A stretch of DNA of 5,703 nucleotides from Acidobacteriaceae bacterium (GTDB taxonomy: Bacteria; Acidobacteriota; Terriglobia; Terriglobales; Acidobacteriaceae): contig PLUJ01000231.1 of NCBI GenBank assembly GCA_003165455.1, positions 6,265-11,967 on the forward strand. Direction: 5' to 3'. Below are positions 1-5,246 of the stretch, one piece after another. The translations under genes were made by a program, and so were the position numbers. Each line of letters starts with the position of its first letter. Within the stretch, counting starts at the first letter, position 1. The notes under the pieces are model-generated. The model searched no databases and was not told the origin of the DNA. It saw only the letters and a program-made list of their open reading frames with translations.

Positions 1-1832
1 CTGGGGCGGCGCAAGTCAGCATCAATCAGCAGTACGCGAATTCCTTTCTGTGCCAGCACCACCGCGCAGTTAATGCTGGTGGTGGTCTTGCCCTCTTGCG
101 GAAGCGCGCTTGTGACCATGATGACTTTCGGAGGCGCGCCCAAATTTGAAAGTAGCAGCGAGGTTCGTAGAGCGCGGTAAGACTCGGCCATCTGCGACTG
201 CGGCCTCACTTGCGTGATCAATTCCACCACCTCTTTAGAGGACGCGATCACAAACCGCTTGGCGTTTGCACCCTCACGGGTACTTCTTGATCCCAGAGGA
301 ATCATTCCGAGTGGAGGTAGCCCAGAGATCATCTGTGCCTGTTCCGTGGTGCGAACGGTGTTGTCCAGTCCTTCCATCAGGAAGGCCAGACCAACGCCGG
401 AGGTGAGGCCAAGCATGAGCGCAAATGTGAGATTGCGCGGGATGTTCGGCTCAATGGGCGCCGTAGGCACGCGTGCGACGTCTACAATCCGAAAGTTGTT
501 GGAACGAAGACCGGCGGAAACGCCAGCCTCTTTCAATTTCTCCAGCAGGCCTTCATAGAGTTGCCGGTTGCTATCCAGATCGCGCTTCAACAGACTATAT
601 TCAATCGCGCTCTCGTTGAGCTTGTTCGCCTCCTGCTTCTGTTTTTCGAGCGCGTCGTGGAGCATGCTTTCCCGCTGGACGGCCGCCATGTACTGGCCCT
701 TGATCTTGCCCCCCACCTTCCGGGTTTCCACCAGAATTTCGCTATCCACTTCTTTGATTTGACCGTTGAGTTGCGCCAATTTTGGGTACGCAGGGCCGAA
801 TTGCGTGTTCAACTCGGCAGCCTGAATTCTAAGGTCAGCCTCTTTGCCGCGAAGAGTTTCCAGCAATGAGGAGGCAGACTGCGTTCCTGCGCCTGCGGAA
901 TCGAAAATACTGGCCGCCGCAGCGATCGTCTCGGTATCACCAGCTTGCACCAGGCGGTATACGGATTCCTTATCCATGCGTTGCGACTCCGCGGAAGTCA
1001 AAGCCTTGTTCAATTCATCAAGCTTCTCGGTCGTGATGTTTTGCTTATCATCGATGCCCAGAATTTCGTGCTCCTTCTGGTAGTGCACCAATTTTTCCTG
1101 CGAGGTCTCGACCTTCATCTGCAAGTCGACAAGTTGCTTCGACAGCCAGTCTGAGGCTTGCATGGTGGAATCGAAGCGCGACTTGAAATTGTTCTCGGTA
1201 TAGGTACTCATCACCGTGTTGACGACGCTGGCGGCAAGTTCTTTGTTGGAGCTGCGATAGTGCAGTTCAATGATGTGGGTATTCGGAGCGAGTGCGACGC
1301 TCAGATTGCTGCGGAAGGACGAGAGCAATGAGGATGTTCGTCCGGTATCGGCTTGCAAGGGGTCGGGAGCAAGATCGAGGGAAGAAGGCAACGCTGGCAT
1401 TTTGCCGCCAAACTCCGGCCTTCGATCGAGCGCCAATTCCCGGATGACCTGCAAGGCCAACAAATCGCTCTGCAGGATTCTTACTTCCGTCTCCATCTCC
1501 GTTGGGTCGTAATAATCAACATTGAACGTGGGAGAGTTATTAAAATTCACCAGGCCAGAGTCCGGCTTGTTGATCGCAATGGTTCCTCTGGCTTCGTAAA
1601 CCGGAGTCATCTTCAAGCTGGCGATTGCGACTACTGCGAAAATCGTGATGAGGCAGGCGAGTACCGTCCACTTACGCTTTACTAAAACGCGAAAATACTC
1701 GCCGAGCGCCGATTCCTGTGAAAGCAATTCGGGATAAACCCTTGGGCCGCTGGGTCTTCCGAACTCCGCGCCTAGCGGCTGCATTTCACGAATGAGCGGG
1801 CTATTGGCGTGTACCAGCGGTCCGGAATCCAT
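1..1832 (-). CDS. Polysaccharide co-polymerase / BY-type tyrosine autokinase (Wzc/GumC-like), 3' end beyond window
   Basis: An inner-membrane protein that sets chain length and export of a surface polysaccharide and carries its own cytoplasmic tyrosine kinase. It reads open for 610 codons from ATG at 1832 to the left edge. I translated it by hand. A cytoplasmic tail of about 54 residues leads into a first membrane segment (about 55-73, WTVLACLITIFAVVAIASL). A Wzz-type extracytoplasmic domain follows, with a heptad-rich, probably coiled-coil stretch (about 225-435). The proline motif APIEPNIPRN (458-467) precedes the second membrane segment (about 468-486). The kinase part has the family's ESYRALRTSLL (550-560), Walker A SALPQEGKTT (575-584, Lys582) and Walker A' VLLIDADLRRP (600-610). 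Walker B and the C-terminal tyrosine cluster would lie outside; family members are usually about 700-780 residues. The start is supported by AGGAGA four bases upstream and by an in-frame stop at 1851-1853. It is divergent from pseB. Family assignment is firm; the polymer it serves is unknown. Confidence 0.95.
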   Translation of the reverse strand, partial: MDSGPLVHANSPLIREMQPLGAEFGRPSGPRVYPELLSQESALGEYFRVLVKRKWTVLACLITIFAVVAIASLKMTPVYEARGTIAINKPDSGLVNFNNSPTFNVDYYDPTEMETEVRILQSDLLALQVIRELALDRRPEFGGKMPALPSSLDLAPDPLQADTGRTSSLLSSFRSNLSVALAPNTHIIELHYRSSNKELAASVVNTVMSTYTENNFKSRFDSTMQASDWLSKQLVDLQMKVETSQEKLVHYQKEHEILGIDDKQNITTEKLDELNKALTSAESQRMDKESVYRLVQAGDTETIAAAASIFDSAGAGTQSASSLLETLRGKEADLRIQAAELNTQFGPAYPKLAQLNGQIKEVDSEILVETRKVGGKIKGQYMAAVQRESMLHDALEKQKQEANKLNESAIEYSLLKRDLDSNRQLYEGLLEKLKEAGVSAGLRSNNFRIVDVARVPTAPIEPNIPRNLTFALMLGLTSGVGLAFLMEGLDNTVRTTEQAQMISGLPPLGMIPLGSRSTREGANAKRFVIASSKEVVELITQVRPQSQMAESYRALRTSLLLSNLGAPPKVIMVTSALPQEGKTTTSINCAVVLAQKGIRVLLIDADLRRP

Positions 1833-1836
1833 GTAT

Positions 1837-1842
1837 TCTCCT
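1837..1842 (-). promoter_or_regulatory. Shine-Dalgarno of the BY-kinase gene
   Basis: The minus strand reads AGGAGA here, four bases before the ATG at 1832. This fixes the start, because the next in-frame codon triplet of note upstream is a TGA at 1851-1853. Confidence 0.8.
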
Positions 1843-1850
1843 GAAGAAAT

Positions 1851-1928
1851 TCAGCTTGCGTCCCTGGGTGCGCGCACTTCCACACGCCCGCAACCCAAAA
1901 AAAGCCGGAGAGTCGATGGCTGCCTCAT
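1851..1928 (-). CDS. Possible 25-residue leader peptide upstream of the BY-kinase gene
   Basis: A short ORF (ATG at 1928, TGA at 1851-1853) begins MRQPSTLRLF and contains one cysteine and five arginines. It has no recognisable domain or signal peptide. Its ribosome site is better than that of several genes here: GAGGTG (1937-1942) lies eight bases upstream of the ATG, with GGAG (1934-1937) also present. It ends 18 bases before the kinase start, in the same frame. The start codon lies within the stem of the putative terminator hairpin, so translation and hairpin folding would exclude each other. A regulatory leader peptide is inference; a chance ORF of this length is also possible, and no conservation can be judged here. 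Confidence 0.3.
   Translation of the reverse strand: MRQPSTLRLFLGCGRVEVRAPRDAS
1866..1896 (-). repeat. GC-rich inverted repeat / palindrome in the BY-kinase leader
   Basis: GTGCGCGCAC at 1868-1877 is a perfect ten-base palindrome. On the minus strand GGGT-T-GCG (1896-1889) can also pair with CGCACCC (1872-1866), giving seven pairs with one bulged T. TTGCG (1893-1889) could alternatively pair with CGCAA (1860-1856). It could be part of a structured leader or simply GC-rich sequence. Confidence 0.3.
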
Positions 1929-1937
1929 CGTTTCTCC
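1897..1937 (-). terminator. Terminator/attenuator-like hairpin in the BY-kinase leader
   Basis: Read on the minus strand, GGAGA (1937-1933), a two-base step, then CGATG (1930-1926) pair with CATCG (1918-1914) and TCTCC (1911-1907). The loop has seven bases and the 2x2 internal loop is AA/AC. After GGC comes a run of seven T (1903-1897). This is the form of an intrinsic terminator acting on minus-strand transcripts; the plus strand lacks a T tract after the hairpin. It lies 65 bases before the kinase start, with no gene ending just upstream, which suggests an attenuator in a leader transcript. The stem is modest (5+5 pairs) and the T tract starts three bases late, so strength is uncertain. Confidence 0.5.
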
Positions 1938-1960
1938 ACCTCATTCAAAATAGTGTTGTG

Positions 1961-1973
1961 TCGGTTTCGCCGA
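1961..1973. repeat. Small hairpin TCGG-N5-CCGA
   Basis: A perfect four-pair inverted repeat with a five-base loop. On the minus strand it lies just upstream of the terminator-like hairpin, and the loop reads CGAAA. It is short and could be chance. Confidence 0.25.
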
Positions 1974-2031
1974 TATTCTAGCACCGCTTTCGCCAAAAAC
2001 AGTTTGCGAATTGAATGCGCGGGTTGGCACA

Positions 2032-2042
2032 CTGGTGACCAG
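2032..2042. repeat. Perfect odd palindrome CTGGTGACCAG, possible operator
   Basis: CTGGT and ACCAG flank a central G, giving an eleven-base dyad about 130 bases upstream of pseB. Dyads of this size can be half-site pairs for dimeric regulators. I do not recognise a known consensus, and there is only one copy in the region. Confidence 0.3.
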
Positions 2043-2052
2043 GCCCACGCGG

Positions 2053-2069
2053 AGCGGAAGATCTCCGCT
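2053..2069. repeat. Inverted repeat AGCGGA-N5-TCCGCT upstream of pseB
   Basis: A perfect six-base arm pair with loop AGATC, overlapping a second pairing of GCGGAG (2049-2054) with CTCCGC (2063-2068). It abuts a TATACT hexamer (2069-2074), so it could be an operator covering a promoter or a hairpin in the pseB leader. No T tract follows, so it is not a terminator on the plus strand. Confidence 0.35.
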
Positions 2070-2074
2070 ATACT
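2069..2074 (+). promoter_or_regulatory. Weak -10-like hexamer TATACT for the pse operon
   Basis: TATACT matches five of six bases of the housekeeping -10 box and lies about 100 bases before pseB. The bases 16-18 upstream (around 2045-2053) do not resemble a -35 box and there is no extended TG, so this is only a candidate. Confidence 0.25.
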
Positions 2075-2160
2075 ACGTTGCAATAAAAAGCCGCACCGCG
2101 AATGCGTGCGTTGGGTGGGATATTCGCAGCCAGGTAAACCACGAAAACCAAGATGAGCAT

Positions 2161-2164
2161 GAGG
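2161..2164 (+). promoter_or_regulatory. Shine-Dalgarno that decides the pseB start
   Basis: GAGG lies eight bases before the ATG at 2173. It supports that ATG over the in-frame TTG at 2011, which would add 54 residues with no resemblance to the family. Confidence 0.65.
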
Positions 2165-2172
2165 CGACTTCG

Positions 2173-3174
2173 ATGAACTGGTCGGATCAGGAAGTTCTGG
2201 TAACGGGAGGGACGGGTTCATTTGGAAAAAAGTTCATCGAGATCATGCTGCAGGAATACCGTCCCAAGCGTCTGGTCATTTTCAGCCGCGACGAATTGAA
2301 GCAGCACGATATGCGTAGTGCCGGCTTCGATCATTCTTCTCTCCGCTATTTTCTTGGAGATGTGCGCGACGCGGAACGGTTACGGAGGGCGTTTTACGGC
2401 ATTACGGTGGTGATCCATGCAGCGGCGCTGAAACAGGTGCCGGCTTGCGAATACAATCCTTTCGAAGCGATCCAAACCAATATTATCGGCGGCCGCAACG
2501 TCATTGACGCGGCGATCGACCGCGGGGTTCGGCACGTGCTGGCTCTCAGCACGGACAAAGCCGTGAATCCCGTAAACCTGTATGGGGCAACCAAGCTTTG
2601 CGCGGAAAAGGTCTTCGTCCAGGCGAATGCCTATGCGGGGTCGCAAGAGACTCGGTTCAGTTGCGCAAGATATGGTAACGTGGTCGGAAGCCGCGGAAGT
2701 GTAATTCCGGTTTTTCTGGAGCAGAGGAAGCGCGGCAAGATCACGATTACGGACCCCCGCATGACCAGATTTTGGCTGACTCTGGATCAGGGGGTTCGAT
2801 TTGTCATCCGTTCTATCGAACAAATGCATGGTGGCGAAATTTTTGTGCCCAAGATTCCCAGCATGCGCCTGCTGGATCTGGCAGAGGCCGTCGCTCCTGG
2901 CTGCGCGGTCGAGTGCATCGGAATCCGCGCGGGAGAAAAATTGCATGAGGTTCTGCTCTCGGAAGATGAAGCCCGCAATGCGGTCGAGTTGGATGACATG
3001 TATATCATCCAGCCCACGCATCCCTGGTGGAAGCGCGCCAACTGGGTTCATGGGCGCGAATTGCCGCAAGGGTTCCGATATACCAGCGATACCAACGAGC
3101 AGTGGCTGACGCACGAACAGCTTCAGGAATTGATTGATCCCAAGGCTGTGGCGGCTTCTTCGGTCGCCGTCTAA
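2173..3174 (+). CDS. pseB: UDP-N-acetylglucosamine 4,6-dehydratase (inverting), PseB
   Basis: First enzyme of pseudaminic acid synthesis: a cytoplasmic NADP-dependent short-chain dehydrogenase/reductase that converts UDP-GlcNAc to the 4-keto-6-deoxy-L-arabino sugar (dehydration plus C5 inversion). The protein has 333 residues, normal for PseB. The Rossmann motif TGGTGSFG is at 11-18. The catalytic block STDKAVNPVNLYGATK (126-141) has the Asp-Lys pair (128-129) that replaces the usual Ser/Thr, with Tyr137 and Lys141 of YxxxK. RYGNVVGSRGSVIP (166-179), LLSEDEARNAVE (261-272) and the tail LPQGFRYTSDTN (297-308) are typical of this subfamily. Membrane segments found in the larger PglF/WbpM dehydratases are absent. 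The start at 2173 is chosen from the Shine-Dalgarno and from the Rossmann strand beginning a few residues in. It is followed after 36 bases by pseC, its pathway partner. CapD-like dehydratases are the only real alternative and are less likely given pseC. Confidence 0.95.
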   Translation: MNWSDQEVLVTGGTGSFGKKFIEIMLQEYRPKRLVIFSRDELKQHDMRSAGFDHSSLRYFLGDVRDAERLRRAFYGITVVIHAAALKQVPACEYNPFEAIQTNIIGGRNVIDAAIDRGVRHVLALSTDKAVNPVNLYGATKLCAEKVFVQANAYAGSQETRFSCARYGNVVGSRGSVIPVFLEQRKRGKITITDPRMTRFWLTLDQGVRFVIRSIEQMHGGEIFVPKIPSMRLLDLAEAVAPGCAVECIGIRAGEKLHEVLLSEDEARNAVELDDMYIIQPTHPWWKRANWVHGRELPQGFRYTSDTNEQWLTHEQLQELIDPKAVAASSVAV

Positions 3175-3210
3175 TCCCGGAGCAATTCAGACTTTTATTG
3201 ATCGTTCCTC

Positions 3211-4422
3211 ATGCCAGTGCTGCCCATGACCCGCGAAGTGCTCGCCATTGATGGAGGAACTCCCGTGCGGAAAACATTCCTCCCGTACGGACGGCAGTCA
3301 ATCCACGACGACGATGTTCAAGCGGTTGTCGATGTGCTCCACTCCGATTGGCTTACGACAGGACCCAAAGTTGAGGAGTTCGAGCACGCCTTTGCCGCAT
3401 GGATTGGCGTGAAACATGCGGTGAGCTTCAGTTCCGGCACAGGGGCGTTGCACGGTGCAGCTTTCGCGGCTGGACTTAAGCCCGGTGATGAGGCCATCAC
3501 TACCCCCCTGACGTTTGCGGCCACAGCGAACTCCATTTTGTATCAGGGGGCGACGCCAGTCTTCGCCGACGTCAGCGACGATACTCTTAACCTCGATCCT
3601 GAGAAGGCTGCAACTCGGATCACCGCGCGTACCCGCGCTTTGCTGCCCGTCGATTACGGCGGTCACCCGGCGGATCTGGCCGCGATTCGAGAACTCGCCG
3701 ACCGCAATGGACTCATCGTCATTGAAGACGCCTCTCATGCCGTGGGAGCGAGATATCAAAGTCGAAACGTCGGCGGTATCTCGGACATGACGGCTTTCAG
3801 CTTTCATCCCGTCAAACATCTCGCCACCGGCGAAGGCGGAATGGTGACGACGAACCGCGACGATTTTGCCGAGACCTTGCGAACATTCCGCAATCAAGGC
3901 CTTTCGAGTGATGCTCGAACACGGAGAACTGAAGGAACATGGCAATACGAAATGGTGCTGCTGGGTTTTAATTACAGGCTTACCGATATTGCATGTGCAT
4001 TAGGCCTATCGCAGTTGAACCGGCTTGAGGAAAACCTTTCGCGCCGCCGAGAGATTGCGGCGCTTTATGCCGAGGCATTCCGTGATGTCGATGCTGTTCG
4101 GCCTCCGGAGGTTCGAGCCGATAGCGACCCGGCATGGCATCTCTATCCCATTCGACTCAATCTCGATCGGTTAATGGTAGACAGGGAAAAGGTTTTTCGT
4201 GCGTTGCGCGCGGAAAACATCGGAGTGAATGTTCATTACATTCCGGTGCATCTTCATCCTTACTATCGCGAACGCTTTGCGAGCGGTCCCGGAGAACACC
4301 CGGTGGCGGAGCACGCCTACGAACGCCTGATTAGCCTGCCCATGTTTCACGGCATGATGGACGAAGACGTTACGGATGTGGTTAACGCAGTGCGTAAAGT
4401 GATGGATTGGTATGCCCGCTGA
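3211..4422 (+). CDS. pseC: UDP-4-amino-4,6-dideoxy-N-acetyl-beta-L-altrosamine transaminase, PseC
   Basis: PLP-dependent aminotransferase of the DegT/DnrJ/EryC1 (sugar aminotransferase) family. It aminates C4 of the PseB product, normally with glutamate as donor. The protein has 403 residues. The family entry LPYGRQSIHDDDVQAVV is at 24-40, DWLTTGPKVEEFE at 46-58, SSGTGALH (74-81) contacts the cofactor phosphate, and Asp173 in IEDASHAVGA is the pyridine-nitrogen ligand. Lys202 in FSFHPVKHLATGEGG (196-210) is the Schiff-base lysine. LGFNYRLTDIACALGLSQL (251-269) and VHYIPVHLHPYYRERF (341-356) match the PseC subgroup. The extra N-terminus of about 22 residues (LAIDGGTPVRK) is common in related aminotransferases. 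Neither ATG (3211 or 3226) has a clear Shine-Dalgarno; a TGA at 3199-3201 rules out a longer frame. The pseB-pseC pairing makes the assignment specific. Confidence 0.94.
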   Translation: MPVLPMTREVLAIDGGTPVRKTFLPYGRQSIHDDDVQAVVDVLHSDWLTTGPKVEEFEHAFAAWIGVKHAVSFSSGTGALHGAAFAAGLKPGDEAITTPLTFAATANSILYQGATPVFADVSDDTLNLDPEKAATRITARTRALLPVDYGGHPADLAAIRELADRNGLIVIEDASHAVGARYQSRNVGGISDMTAFSFHPVKHLATGEGGMVTTNRDDFAETLRTFRNQGLSSDARTRRTEGTWQYEMVLLGFNYRLTDIACALGLSQLNRLEENLSRRREIAALYAEAFRDVDAVRPPEVRADSDPAWHLYPIRLNLDRLMVDREKVFRALRAENIGVNVHYIPVHLHPYYRERFASGPGEHPVAEHAYERLISLPMFHGMMDEDVTDVVNAVRKVMDWYAR

Positions 4423-4467
4423 GATTCAAAGCAGTCTCTACATAATTCGGTTCAAGGCAAATCAAGA

Positions 4468-5214
4468 ATGAGCGAAGTAAGACGTTCAAAGGTAGTTGCG
4501 ATCATTCAAGCAAGAATGGGATCGACTCGCCTGCCCGGAAAAGTAATGGCTCCGATTCAAGGACGTCCGATGCTCCGGCGTGTGATCGAGCGAACGCGCG
4601 CGGCAGCGACGCTGGACGAAGTGATCGTCGCCACCACCGCCCAGCCAGCGGATGACGCAATTGTCGATCTTTGCGCCCAAATAGCAGTAGGTTGTTTTCG
4701 CGGCAGCGAAGAAGACGTGCTGGATCGTTATTACAGAGCCGCGTGCCGGCACAATTCAGATGTTGTTGTGCGGATCACTTCCGACTGCCCGCTGATCGAT
4801 CCTTCAATTGTGGATAAAATCGTACGGGCCTTTTTCTCAGCCGACTTCGATTACGTGTCCAACACCCTGATCAGGACCTACCCGCGCGGGCTGGATACCG
4901 AAGTGATGACCTTTACTGCCTTGGAACAAGCTTACCGCATGTCGAGCAAATCTTATCAACGCTCGCATGTGACGCCGTATATTTACGAGAACCCTAAACA
5001 GTTCAGAATCCTGTCTGTAACGGCCGATGAAAATTACGGCGATTTCCGCTGGACCGTTGATACTCCGGAGGACCTGTCCTTCGTCAGGGCCGTTTATGAT
5101 CGCTTGGGAGCGGAGAACGCTTTTCTCGGGCAGATTTTGAAACTGATGAAGAGTGAGCCGCAACTGGCGGAGATCAATGGTTCGGTTGTGCAGAAAGCGT
5201 TGCACGAAGGCTAG
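4468..5214 (+). CDS. spsF: SpsF-type cytidylyltransferase, probable CMP-nonulosonate (pseudaminate) activation
   Basis: A cytoplasmic nucleotidyltransferase of the CTP_transf_3 / SpsF group. These transfer CMP to acidic sugars. In this context the likely substrate is pseudaminic acid, giving CMP-pseudaminate, the role of PseF. The protein has 248 residues. The nucleotide-binding loop IIQARMGSTRLPGK is at 12-25, followed by RGSEEDVLDRYY (78-89), RITSDCPLID (102-111, the acidic metal-binding region), YPRGLDTEV (138-146), RSHVTPYIYENP (165-176) and RWTVDTPEDL (194-203). This is the SpsF signature and not the ARGGSK or ARKNSK start of classical NeuA/PseF. The gene begins 45 bases after pseC, with AAGG (4454-4457) ten bases upstream as a weak ribosome site. 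Family is certain; the exact substrate is inferred from neighbours. Automated annotation may call it a glycosyltransferase family protein. Confidence 0.85.
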   Translation: MSEVRRSKVVAIIQARMGSTRLPGKVMAPIQGRPMLRRVIERTRAAATLDEVIVATTAQPADDAIVDLCAQIAVGCFRGSEEDVLDRYYRAACRHNSDVVVRITSDCPLIDPSIVDKIVRAFFSADFDYVSNTLIRTYPRGLDTEVMTFTALEQAYRMSSKSYQRSHVTPYIYENPKQFRILSVTADENYGDFRWTVDTPEDLSFVRAVYDRLGAENAFLGQILKLMKSEPQLAEINGSVVQKALHEG

Positions 5215-5246
5215 TGGTTCTATAGATTCGCGAAACTTACGCCACA

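Larger units (their letters stand above)
1833..2172. other. Divergent intergenic region between the BY-kinase gene and pseB
   Basis: This 340-base stretch separates two divergent transcription units and must hold both promoters. On the minus-strand side it has a terminator-like hairpin, a short ORF with a strong Shine-Dalgarno and a GC-rich palindrome. On the plus-strand side there are two perfect inverted repeats and a TATACT hexamer. I found no convincing paired -35/-10 boxes on either strand; the promoters may use sigma factors or consensus elements I cannot recognise by eye. Long open frames on both strands (for example 1925-2221 minus and an in-frame TTG extension of pseB from 2011) show no family features, and I treat them as chance. 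Confidence 0.75.

Noticed and set aside
214..1685. Several plus-strand ORFs of 64-114 codons
   Set aside because: All lie antisense to the BY-kinase gene, which is open without interruption through the whole region with Wzz, Walker A and Walker A' motifs.
1854..1866. Minus-strand GGGACGCAAGC resembles the core of a c-di-GMP-I (GEMM) riboswitch
   Set aside because: Only this short word matches. The preceding GGCAAACC-type segment, the GAAA tetraloop and its receptor are not present, so it is probably chance.
1974..1996. Minus-strand TTGGCG and TAGAAT as a promoter for the kinase gene
   Set aside because: The spacer is only 10 bases. At 16-18 bases spacing no -35-like hexamer is present.
2024..2042. 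TTGGCAC as a possible sigma-54 promoter upstream of pseB
   Set aside because: The GC dinucleotide required at the -12 position with correct spacing is missing (AC is found there).
1925..2221. 98-codon minus-strand ORF whose TGA overlaps the leader ATG
   Set aside because: It overlaps the start of pseB antisense, has a proline/serine-rich low-information sequence and no family features. The ATGA overlap is probably coincidental.
2380..3114. Long minus-strand ORF (244 codons) inside pseB
   Set aside because: It is the antisense shadow of a firmly identified gene, and its product has no recognisable motif.
3298..3945. Long minus-strand ORF (215 codons) inside pseC
   Set aside because: It is an antisense shadow created by codon structure in a GC-rich gene; the plus-strand frame has full catalytic motifs.
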